Assembly: GCA_029263035.1 (NCBI GenBank)
Contig: JAJCYF010000145.1
Span: 1 to 16,891, forward strand
Direction: 5' to 3'
Length of the DNA: 16,891 nucleotides
DNA from: Actinomycetes bacterium
Lineage (GTDB): Bacteria > Actinomycetota > CADDZG01 > JAHWKV01
In this document: in pieces, positions 7,035 to 12,690 of the stretch
Numbering within the stretch: the stretch's first letter is position 1
How the letters are laid out: every line of letters begins with the position of its first letter
Translations under genes and position numbers: made by a program
Notes under the pieces: model-generated
What the model was told of the DNA's origin: nothing
Database searches by the model: none
What the model saw: only the letters and a program-made list of their open reading frames with translations

Positions 7035-7598
7035 CTAGGTGTCGACGAGACGATCAAGATTGGCCCGAACCTCGTCCTCCGGGATGTGGGTCAGGCTTTG
7101 TTCGAGGACGGTGCCGTCCTGGTTGATGAAGATCCATGCGCCCCGGTACACCACGTCGAAGTGCCGCCACAGCTTGCCGTCGTCGTCGACGGCGTGGATC
7201 ATCGAGTCGGGCCATCCAAAGTCCCTGACCGCCCGCTCCATAGCCGGCTGACCGTCCTGTCCGGGCGATGTGAGGAACAACACGTTTCCTTCGTAGTCTC
7301 GCGCTACCTGCGCGACCATCGGCGCATCCTGCCGGCACGGTATTCACCAGGGGGCCCAGAACCAGAGGGCGACATCCTTTCCCTGAAGCTCGGCGCCGGT
7401 TACCTGGCTGCCGCCACCCAGCCGGGGAGCGGTGAAGCCGAACAGGTTGGCGTTGTCGGCGGCGGGCGGCGGGGGGTCTTCGCCGTCCGGGCGGGAGAAC
7501 GACTCCTGGCCGGCGCTTCCGCTGCATGATGCCAGCAGGAGGAGGACGACCAACGCCGCGCCGGTCCGCCGGGGCCCTACCACGCGCAGTCCCGGCAC
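7035..7598 (-). CDS. Candidate selenoprotein: thioredoxin-fold (DsbE/Mpt53-like) lipoprotein with in-frame UGA at the active site
   Basis: One frame of 188 codons, GTG 7598 to TAG 7035-7037, interrupted only by TGA at 7346-7344. Residues 1-25 are a lipoprotein signal (RR, ALVVLLLL, lipobox LASC, Cys25), so the thioredoxin domain is extracytoplasmic. The domain (~50-187) resembles mycobacterial Mpt53/DsbE: FGFTAP, then KDVALWFWAPW followed by UGA (residue 85), IPC (Cys88), RQDAPMVAQVARDY, and later DDDGKLWRHFDV and AWIFINQDGTV. The UGA replaces exactly the first Cys of CxxC, giving U-x-x-C. Coding quality is equally good on both sides, and a SECIS-like hairpin follows (7299-7315). Gly153 sits where the thioredoxin cis-Pro is expected. 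The start overlaps the CDF gene by 22 nt; GTG 7583 is an alternative. Sec insertion is inferred, and a Cys-to-stop mutation (pseudogene) is the competing explanation. Likely role: thiol-disulfide or peroxide chemistry at the cell surface. Confidence 0.68.
7299..7315 (-). promoter_or_regulatory. Candidate bacterial SECIS hairpin downstream of the in-frame UGA
   Basis: On the coding (minus) strand TCGCGC-AGGTA-GCGCGA forms a perfect 6-bp stem with a 5-nt loop. The loop starts 34 nt after the UGA, within the range usually allowed for bacterial SECIS elements, and contains GGU, as does the E. coli fdhF apical loop (AGGUCU). A second, weaker hairpin (UGCGC/GCGCA around an 8-nt loop that also contains GGU) overlaps it at 7326-7309. 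GC-rich DNA makes small hairpins common, so this is supporting evidence only. Confidence 0.45.
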
Positions 7599-8569
7599 TG
7601 CGCTGTCTCGTCTTCAATCTGAAGGGTGGCGTGAGCTACCGAGAAGCGGTCGGAGAGGACGCCCTGGGCCGACCTTAGAATTTGGGCCGAGTCGGCGCCG
7701 GCACAGACTCGCAGGTGGGCGGAAGCGACCTCCATCTCCGAGGTAAGCGTCCAGCAGTGCAGATCGTGCACGTCCACTACTCCCTCCAGCTCCAATAGTG
7801 CTCTCGCTATCTCGTCCAGGTCCAGGTGGGGCGGGGCCGCTTGAACCAGGATACGCAGCGTCTGGCTGGTCAACCGCCACGTCCTGGGCAGAATGAACAG
7901 CCCGATGGCAGCCCCTGCAATGGGGTCCACGTACGGCCACCCGGTGAGGGCTATGACCACCGCGGCCACTATCACCCCAACCGAGCCAAGTGCATCCGCT
8001 ATCACTTCAAGATAAGCGGCGCGGACGTTCAAGCTCTGCCCGGCGCCTCCGCGCAGCAGCATGAATGCCACCAGGTTGGCGACCAGGCCTCCGATCGCCA
8101 CGACCAGCATCGAGATGTTGGCGACCTCCGGCGGATCCTGAAAGCGCCGGAATGCCTCGAACACGACGTAGCCGGCCACCCCGAACAGCAGTATCCCGTT
8201 GGCCAGCGCAGCGAGGATCTCCAGGCGGTACAGGCCGAAGGTCCGGCGGGGGTTGCTGCGCTGCCTGCGGGCGAGCTGCATGGCGGCCAGGGCCATGCCC
8301 AGCCCGAGCACGTCGGTGAACATGTGGCCGGCGTCGGACAGCAGAGCCAGCGAGTTCGACAGGATCCCGAAGACGACCTCGACTACCAGGAACACGAGGG
8401 TGACCACAAAAGCCCCCAACAACCGCCGGAAGTTCCCTGCGCGTAGGGCGTCCGCCATGTGGTTGTGGGCATGAACGTGGTTCTCGCCACCCGCGTGGGA
8501 ATGGCCGTGGTCGTGGGCGGCGACATCGCCGTGGGAGTGCAGGTGGCTGTGCCGGCGGGGGTCAGCCAT
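7577..8569 (-). CDS. Cation diffusion facilitator (CDF) metal exporter, CzcD/ZitB type
   Basis: A 330-residue inner-membrane proton-coupled exporter of Zn(II) and probably Co/Cd. The cytoplasmic N-terminus carries three consecutive H-x-H-x-H-x-H clusters (HSHLHSH 7-13, HDHGHSH 19-25, HVHAHNH 31-37), twelve histidines in all, likely a metal-loading arm. Six TM helices follow (~50-300 including loops). The intramembrane site is SDAGHMFTD in TM2 (His82, Asp86) and YLEVIADALGS in TM5 (Glu188, Asp192); Glu replaces the more usual His, as in several actinobacterial homologues. A cytoplasmic ferredoxin-like domain (~245-320) ends in CRDC. It overlaps the upstream arsR gene by 8 nt and the downstream thioredoxin gene by 22 nt, so translation is probably coupled. 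The operon's CzrA-like sensor points to zinc as inducer and substrate. Confidence 0.95.
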   Translation of the reverse strand: MADPRRHSHLHSHGDVAAHDHGHSHAGGENHVHAHNHMADALRAGNFRRLLGAFVVTLVFLVVEVVFGILSNSLALLSDAGHMFTDVLGLGMALAAMQLARRQRSNPRRTFGLYRLEILAALANGILLFGVAGYVVFEAFRRFQDPPEVANISMLVVAIGGLVANLVAFMLLRGGAGQSLNVRAAYLEVIADALGSVGVIVAAVVIALTGWPYVDPIAGAAIGLFILPRTWRLTSQTLRILVQAAPPHLDLDEIARALLELEGVVDVHDLHCWTLTSEMEVASAHLRVCAGADSAQILRSAQGVLSDRFSVAHATLQIEDETAQCRDCAW

Positions 8570-8903
8570 GCGCCAGGTGCTCCCGGGAGGTCCGAAGAAG
8601 CATCCGAATGTGTTCGTCGTCCAGGCTGTAGTAGATCAGGCGCCCCGCCCGGCGGTTTTTGACCACGCCGGCTATCCGCAGCAGGCGCAGGGCGTGGGAG
8701 ACGGAGGTTTCGGGGACGTCGAGAGCGGCAGAGATGTCGTTGACGCACATCTCCTCGGATTCTAGGAGTGCGTAAAGGATGCGGGCACGTGTGGCGTCGG
8801 CAAAAAGCTGGAACATCTGCGCCAGACGGCGGGCCTCCGCCACCGGCGGGACGCCCGAAGCGGTGAGACCGGTGGAAACGGCTGCGGGGTTCAAGGCGGC
8901 CAT
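8562..8903 (-). CDS. ArsR/SmtB-family metal-sensing repressor with CzrA-type zinc site
   Basis: A 113-residue winged-helix repressor: LAQMFQLFADATRARILYAL (~27-46), recognition helix around VPETSVSHALRLLRIAGVV (63-81), and beta-wing KNRRAGRLIYYSLDD. The alpha-5 metal site is complete and of the CzrA/SmtB zinc/cobalt type: Asp96-x-His98, then His109 (+11) and His112 (+14), the same spacing as CzrA Asp84/His86/His97/His100. There is no alpha-3N Cys box for cadmium/lead and no alpha-3 CxC for arsenic. ATG 8903 is preceded by GGAGGG (8912-8907). It overlaps the CDF gene by 8 nt, the classic zinc-responsive repressor-exporter pair, and a palindrome upstream (8916-8933) is the likely operator. Zinc would lift repression of the whole operon. 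Confidence 0.94.
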   Translation of the reverse strand: MAALNPAAVSTGLTASGVPPVAEARRLAQMFQLFADATRARILYALLESEEMCVNDISAALDVPETSVSHALRLLRIAGVVKNRRAGRLIYYSLDDEHIRMLLRTSREHLAHG

Positions 8904-8915
8904 AAACCCTCCACG

Positions 8916-8933
8916 TATGACTAAGTGTTCATA
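8916..8933. promoter_or_regulatory. Candidate ArsR/CzrA operator
   Basis: TATGA-N8-TCATA (8916-8920 / 8929-8933) is a perfect 5-bp inverted repeat in an AT-rich island 12 bp upstream of the arsR start. Allowing mismatches, it extends toward the ATATGAAC...GTTCATAT half-sites typical of SmtB/CzrA operators; the minus strand reads ATATGAACA. A TAAGAT box (8943-8938, minus strand) just upstream could be the -10. Confidence 0.6.
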
Positions 8934-8975
8934 TATCTTACGTCACTTTGGAGGGAGCGCGAAAGGGGGGAGCGA

Positions 8976-8995
8976 GCCTCGCTAGTTGGCGAGGC
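8976..8995 (-). terminator. Hairpin overlapping the end of the 39-aa ORF, possible terminator
   Basis: GCCTCGC (8976-8982) and GCGAGGC (8989-8995) form a perfect 7-bp stem with a 6-nt loop. The loop contains part of the stop codon of the small minus-strand ORF. There is no U-tract downstream, so if it terminates it is not a classic intrinsic terminator. Confidence 0.45.
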
Positions 8996-9101
8996 CCGCG
9001 AGCTTGAGCAGACGCATGAAACCAAACCAAACGGAGCGTTTGATGGTCGGTCGGTGGTCGGCCGCAGCCCAAAAGTCAGGATCGGTGTTGTACTGGGTCA
9101 A
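8982..9101 (-). CDS. Probable small protein (39 aa) downstream of the 8-TM gene
   Basis: A 40-codon frame starting at TTG 9101, with a strong AGGAGG (9116-9111) 9 nt upstream and ending in TAG inside a hairpin. The product starts MTQYNTDPDFWAAADHRP and continues TIKRSVWFGFMRLLKLAGLAN. It has a polar, aromatic N-terminal half and a basic amphipathic C-terminal helix, a composition unlike random translation of this GC-rich DNA. It lies 42 bp after the 8-TM gene on the same strand, so co-transcription is likely. I do not recognise a family. The C-terminal helix could sit on the membrane. Support comes from the ribosome-binding site, the hairpin at the stop and the peptide's coherence; the TTG start lowers certainty. 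Confidence 0.55.
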   Translation of the reverse strand: MTQYNTDPDFWAAADHRPTIKRSVWFGFMRLLKLAGLAN

Positions 9102-9143
9102 CTTTGCGTACCTCCTAAGGAGTCGGACCGACGACGCTAGCAT

Positions 9144-10073
9144 TCAGGCCGCCGGTTCTTGCGGCTTTGAGCCGAACAAACCGGCGGTTAGGCCGAAAAT
9201 CGCGACCGCACCCAGAAGGGCGCTTGCAAGCACGACTCCAATCGCCAGCGGGGTGAGATCGGCCGGCGCCCGCCCCTCGAAAGTCTGGAGAAGAACCGCC
9301 ACGATGAGGCCGGTGTAACCGGCGGAGGCAATCCACATGATGTTGCGGCGCCGCCCCGGCGGCAGGGAGGTCGAGGCCAGCATCAGCCCGAGCAGGGGCA
9401 GGACCTGGACTGCGTGCATCGTCACGGCGTGAGGCAACTTCATCAGCCCGGCCTCTCCGAAGATCGCCAGGTCGGTCTCCAGCGGCTCCCGGTCGATTAT
9501 CTCGCCGTTGGCGATGATCGCTCCGCCCAGGATCTGGGATGCAATGAGCACCAGCAGGCCCACCCGTACTCCGACCACCATCGCCGGGTCGGCGTCGAAC
9601 GGCTTGAATGCGATGAAGGTGATCACCACGATGGCAAGGCCCAGAATGGCGACCGTGATCCCCATGGCCGAAAACACCGCCTGGTCGAACGCCGTCTCCT
9701 GGTTGAAGTGGGAGGGAACCCCCCGCCACTTCTGCATGGTGACGAGGAAGACCTCAAGGGCGGAGGTGACGGCGACGGTGACGGTTGCCACCGCAAGGGT
9801 TCTCCGGTAGCGCAGCAAGCCTGCCAGCCAGGCCAGAGTAACCGTCGTCAGGCCGAAGGAGAGGCCGAAGGTCACGGGCTTGCGCCAGGAGACGGGACCC
9901 TGCCACGAGCCGCCGTCGACGAGGAAGACGACGAAGTGGAAGATTCCGCTTAGCATCAGGGTGGCACCGGCGATCCACGAGAACGTCTGATAGGGACGGC
10001 GGTCTTGCCAGGCCCGTCGAAAAGCGGAGAGTGTAGTGGTTGCCGGCCCGGCGCTCGGACCCCGAGTCTGCAT
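9144..10073 (-). CDS. Conserved integral membrane protein, about 8 TM helices, function unknown
   Basis: A 309-residue polytopic membrane protein. Predicted helices by eye lie at ~31-52, 68-86, 92-112, 133-156, 167-188, 215-234, 244-263 and 273-299. Conserved-looking motifs sit at membrane edges: GSWQGPVSWRKPVTFGLSFG (55-74), MQKWRGVPSHFN (113-124) and KLPHAVTMHAVQVLP (212-226). Histidines at 46, 122, 215 and 220 lie in or next to helices and could bind metal or haem, but this is speculation. I have an impression of similar uncharacterised proteins in Streptomyces and related genera, without a known role. The start is ATG 10073. It is divergent from the carbonic anhydrase, 83 bp apart, which leaves room for a shared promoter region. 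The small 39-residue ORF follows it. Confidence 0.85.
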   Translation of the reverse strand: MQTRGPSAGPATTTLSAFRRAWQDRRPYQTFSWIAGATLMLSGIFHFVVFLVDGGSWQGPVSWRKPVTFGLSFGLTTVTLAWLAGLLRYRRTLAVATVTVAVTSALEVFLVTMQKWRGVPSHFNQETAFDQAVFSAMGITVAILGLAIVVITFIAFKPFDADPAMVVGVRVGLLVLIASQILGGAIIANGEIIDREPLETDLAIFGEAGLMKLPHAVTMHAVQVLPLLGLMLASTSLPPGRRRNIMWIASAGYTGLIVAVLLQTFEGRAPADLTPLAIGVVLASALLGAVAIFGLTAGLFGSKPQEPAA

Positions 10074-10156
10074 CGCCGAGTACTATCGCGCATTCCACCC
10101 GGCGGCGCCGGTTGGGTATTGCCCGCAAATCGAGGACGACACCGGAGGGCCAATTC

Positions 10157-10648
10157 TTGAGTGCAACCGAGGAGCTTTTAGAGAACAACCACGCCTACGC
10201 GGCCACGTTCGACAAGGGCGGGCTGGCCAGGTTTCCGGGTAAGAAGGCCGCGATCCTGGCCTGCATGGACGCTCGCCTCAACGTCTACAGGATTCTCGGT
10301 CTGCAGGAGGGCGATGCGCACGTCATCCGTAACGCCGGCGGGGTTGTCACCGATGACGCTCTTCGGTCGCTGACCATCTCCCAACGATTGCTGGGTACAA
10401 AGGAGATCGTTCTGCTGCACCACACCGATTGCGGCATGTTGACCTTTACCGACGACGCCCTGGCTCGCGAGATCCAGGATGAGATCGGCCTGAAGCCGCG
10501 GTTTTCCATGGAGTCGTTTCCCGACCTCGACGAGGATGTCCGCCAGTCCATGGCCCGTATCAAGGCGAGCCCGTTCATCCCGCATCGGGACCAGGTGCGG
10601 GGCTTCGTCTACGAGGTCGAGACCGGCAGGCTCAGGGAGGTTCTGTAG
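10157..10648 (+). CDS. Beta-carbonic anhydrase (Rv1284-like)
   Basis: Zinc enzyme interconverting CO2 and bicarbonate; 163 residues, the length of the mycobacterial Rv1284 family. Zinc ligands and the Asp-Arg dyad are present: CMDAR (Cys36, Asp38, Arg40) and HHTDCGM (His89, Cys92). The family's VIRNAGGVVTDDALRSL and FIPHRDQVRGFVYEVETGRL are also there. A longer frame upstream to 10040 is not used. TTG 10157 has GGAGGG (10144-10149) 7 nt upstream and yields the family's usual N-terminus (SATEELLENNHAYAATF). The gene is cytoplasmic and divergent from the 8-TM gene. A TACTAT box (10081-10086) upstream could be a -10, although I see no good -35. It supplies bicarbonate for carboxylases or supports pH control. 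Confidence 0.95.
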   Translation: MSATEELLENNHAYAATFDKGGLARFPGKKAAILACMDARLNVYRILGLQEGDAHVIRNAGGVVTDDALRSLTISQRLLGTKEIVLLHHTDCGMLTFTDDALAREIQDEIGLKPRFSMESFPDLDEDVRQSMARIKASPFIPHRDQVRGFVYEVETGRLREVL

Positions 10649-10800
10649 GGCCACGGTTTATTGCCCCTCCACCCGGGAGGCTTGATTGATCACCTGAACG
10701 CCGGTGTCGATGCCGAGAATGTGATGAATCTTCTGCGGCAAGGTTGGGTAGAAAGACCTTAGGCCGCACCCCAGCGGCAACGTTAGAGGAGGAGATGCAG

Positions 10801-10986
10801 ATGGCAGATTCCGAACAGGACCTGGCTGCAGACACCGGTGCAGGCTCTGAGGACAGTGGCGGCGGCGCAGCCGACGACTTTCCCACTGTCGAGCCCGCCC
10901 CTGAGCCGGACAACCCCCGTTACGACACCGAGCACGAGGAGCCGGAGGGCGACCCCCAGCCGCTGCCCGGAACCGGAGGGGGCTAA
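10801..10986 (+). CDS. Very acidic, probably disordered small protein (61 aa)
   Basis: ATG 10801 follows GGAGG (10788-10792) by 8 nt. An in-frame ATG at 10795 and a TTG at 10744 are worse placed. The protein has 17 Asp/Glu, a single Arg and no Lys in 61 residues, and is rich in Gly and Pro (MADSEQDLAADTGAGSEDSG, then EPAPEPDNPRYDTEHEEPEG, ending PLPGTGGG). There is no hydrophobic core, signal or TM helix, so it is intrinsically disordered. I do not recognise a family; it could be a soluble charge-rich protectant or a partner-binding peptide. It lies 152 bp after the carbonic anhydrase on the same strand and is followed 24 bp later by a strong hairpin, which supports it being a real transcription unit end. 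Confidence 0.65.
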   Translation: MADSEQDLAADTGAGSEDSGGGAADDFPTVEPAPEPDNPRYDTEHEEPEGDPQPLPGTGGG

Positions 10987-11010
10987 CCTCCCGCACTCAA
11001 GGATTGCAAC

Positions 11011-11034
11011 GAAGGCGCCCGTTTGGGCGCCTTC
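11011..11034. terminator. Bidirectional hairpin terminator
   Basis: GAAGGCGCCC (11011-11020) and GGGCGCCTTC (11025-11034) form a perfect 10-bp stem with a GTTT loop, placed between two converging genes (stops at 10986 and 11060). There is no U-run on either side, but position and stability make it the likely transcription end for both. Confidence 0.75.
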
Positions 11035-11059
11035 GGCGCGCGGGAGGACTGGGCGCGTC

Positions 11060-12343
11060 CTACCAGGGCAGCGGCGGCATGGGCGGTTGGGTGGCATTCG
11101 CCGGGTCGGTCACCGTAAGGACGATGCCATTTGACGGGCCCGGCAGCGCACCGAAATCTTGCGGCAACGGGGGTCCGCCCTGGATGTGGGTCATGCCCAC
11201 GTCGAAGCGGTACTCGCCGGGTGCGACCGAGGGCGGGACGGTCAGGGTCACACTGAAAGGGGCCGCCCCCGCCCGGTCGGCGGGCAGCGAAACCTGCGAG
11301 AGGGATGCGGACGGTCCGGGGCCCCGTGCGGCGACCGAGAGGAAGATCGGGTGGTGAAACTGGTTGCTCAGACTCATCGCGTGGCAATGAACGATCACGG
11401 TTGAGCCGGCTGCTGCCGTCACGGAATTGCACGCGGCGGCGTATGAGGGCTTCTCCACGAAGAACGTGAATTCGGTGTGCGGCTGCGGAAGCGCCGGGTC
11501 GGCCCCCGGTGCACTGCCCGTGACCTTTGCCTGGAACATGCCGAAGTTGGTGGAGCCGGGCAAAACGGCTAATCGCAGCGTGAACTTGATCTCCTGGTAG
11601 GTACCGGCGGCAACGGAGTCGTGGGTGAGTTGTTTTGTGCTGGTCTCGCAGGTCACGCCGTCCGGGCCCTCGCAAGCAAGAGCGACCGCGCCCGTGAACC
11701 CGCTAGACCCGACCAGGCACTCCGAGGTGATGGTCTTGCCCGGGAAGGTGTATACGTTCTGAGCGGCACAACCGATTGTGACGGCGCCCCTGCGAGTGGG
11801 TCCGGACGGGATGGGCGTGGTGTCCACCTGGAAGCCGAGATCGGCCGAAGCGCCCCCACCCCTACCCGCGATCTTGAACTGATGCTGGCCCGGCCTGACC
11901 TGATCGGTCTGAACGCTCAGCCGGAGTTTGGCCTTCCCGTTGGCCGGCGGCGTTACGGAGGCGGGAGAAAACTCGCAGCGCAACGAGTCGGGAACACCTA
12001 CGCAGGCCAGCTGCACCTCTGCCGAGAACCCACCCATCGAGTGAACCTCGCAGGTGCTTGGCCCGCGAGTACTCGAAGTCAGCTTGCCCGGCGAGCAGGA
12101 CAGCCGGAAGACGGGCACTGCCGCCGCCACACCGGGAGCAGGTTGTACCGCCTGTGGGTCGACTCCCCTTTCCCGGCTGGCCAGACCCACTAGGACCTCC
12201 CGATTCTGGGGTCTTCCGTCATCGGAGGGGGCATTGGAGGTGCCGGCGAAGATAGCGCCGCCGATTCCACACACGGTCAGGACGATGACACCGATTGCCA
12301 GGTAGATCCGGGCAGGCAACTGCTTGATGCGCTCTAGGTTCAC
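11060..12343 (-). CDS. Membrane-anchored extracytoplasmic protein with three cysteine-paired Ig-like domains
   Basis: About 427 residues from GTG 12343 (a TTG at 12361 would add 6). A short basic N-terminus and one TM helix (~14-34) are followed by a low-complexity linker and three beta-rich repeats. Repeat 1 has Cys83, 98, 114 and 123; repeat 2 has Cys192, 209, 224 and 232; repeat 3 keeps only Cys305 and Cys320. Spacing is nearly constant (15-17, 15-16, 8-9), and each repeat shares C-x13-16-C-x-V/L and GF(S/T)-x-(E/A)-V-x-L-A-C patterns, so they arose by duplication. No catalytic motif is visible; the fold suggests cell-surface binding or adhesion (NEW3/Ig-like). Neither start has a convincing Shine-Dalgarno; GTG 12343 gives a cleaner anchor (MNLERIKQLPARIY). 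It is downstream of a 52-residue membrane protein on the same strand. Confidence 0.82.
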   Translation of the reverse strand: MNLERIKQLPARIYLAIGVIVLTVCGIGGAIFAGTSNAPSDDGRPQNREVLVGLASRERGVDPQAVQPAPGVAAAVPVFRLSCSPGKLTSSTRGPSTCEVHSMGGFSAEVQLACVGVPDSLRCEFSPASVTPPANGKAKLRLSVQTDQVRPGQHQFKIAGRGGGASADLGFQVDTTPIPSGPTRRGAVTIGCAAQNVYTFPGKTITSECLVGSSGFTGAVALACEGPDGVTCETSTKQLTHDSVAAGTYQEIKFTLRLAVLPGSTNFGMFQAKVTGSAPGADPALPQPHTEFTFFVEKPSYAAACNSVTAAAGSTVIVHCHAMSLSNQFHHPIFLSVAARGPGPSASLSQVSLPADRAGAAPFSVTLTVPPSVAPGEYRFDVGMTHIQGGPPLPQDFGALPGPSNGIVLTVTDPANATQPPMPPLPW

Positions 12344-12435
12344 ACGGAACCATCGGCACAAACCTGTCCGTTGTTAATCCAGCTACTGAAAATTCCTCTA
12401 CGACCGCAGCAGCACCAAAGCCCTCAGAGTTCAGG

Positions 12436-12594
12436 CTAGAAGTGCAGGTCTACTCCGAAGAAGATCAGCGGCCAGAGCAGGATGGCGGCGGCGAACGAGA
12501 GGGCAGCCGACAGGGTGTCGAAATGGGCGTAGTTGTTGCCGCTTGCCACGAAGAAGCCGACCACCACGTATACCAGGGAAAAAATGCTCCGCAT
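12436..12594 (-). CDS. Small two-TM membrane protein (52 aa)
   Basis: ATG 12594 has GAAGGG (12608-12603) 8 nt upstream. The product is MRSIFSLVYVVVGFFVASGN, a short polar turn (NYAHFDTLSA), then ALSFAAAILLWPLIFFGVDL and HF. These are two hydrophobic helices (~4-18 and ~30-50) joined by a short loop. The pattern, including the LLWPLxxxGVxLH ending, is familiar from unnamed small actinobacterial membrane proteins. Function is unknown. It lies 96 bp after the M23 peptidase and has its own promoter candidate (12661-12688). It is too short for most gene callers. Confidence 0.8.
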   Translation of the reverse strand: MRSIFSLVYVVVGFFVASGNNYAHFDTLSAALSFAAAILLWPLIFFGVDLHF

Positions 12595-12660
12595 GAGGAA
12601 ATCCCTTCGCAAGTCGTGGGCCGGCCCGGGACCGTCCCTTTGGCTGCAAACCTTGACCGG

Positions 12661-12688
12661 AGTCTATAACCACAACCTACGGGGTCAG
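12661..12688 (-). promoter_or_regulatory. Candidate promoter of the small two-TM protein
   Basis: On the minus strand CTGACC (12688-12683), a 16-bp spacer and TAGACT (12666-12661) form a plausible -35/-10 pair in the gap between the M23 gene and the 52-residue ORF. The leader would be about 60 nt. The -35 is a weak match. Confidence 0.35.
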
Positions 12689-12690
12689 GA

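Noticed and set aside
7035..7598. Reading the thioredoxin region as two separate small genes (7598-7344 and 7319-7035) or as a frameshifted pseudogene
   Set aside because: Both parts are in the same frame, so there is no frameshift. The second part has no ribosome-binding site and would start inside the thioredoxin fold. The only interruption is TGA at the redox-Cys codon. A plain nonsense mutation remains possible and is stated as the alternative.
10040..10156. N-terminal extension of the carbonic anhydrase to a start at 10040
   Set aside because: It would add an Arg/Ser-rich tail not found in the family and would overlap the divergent gene's start. TTG 10157 has a good Shine-Dalgarno and gives the family's normal length.
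10666..10680. CCTCC-ACCCG-GGAGG as terminator of the carbonic anhydrase
   Set aside because: Weak 5-bp stem with no U-run; transcription may well continue into the acidic small gene.
10682..10762. 26-residue ORF (MIDHLNAGVDAENVMNLLRQ, then GWVERP) between carbonic anhydrase and acidic protein
   Set aside because: It looks somewhat coherent, but the start is only 1 nt from the GGGAGG and the length is too short to support without conservation data.
12654..12666. 13-mer TAGACTCCGGTCA shared by the minus-strand promoter region here and the promoter at 14933-14945
   Set aside because: Both lie at promoter-like places, but several 13-mer matches are expected by chance across both strands of a window this size.
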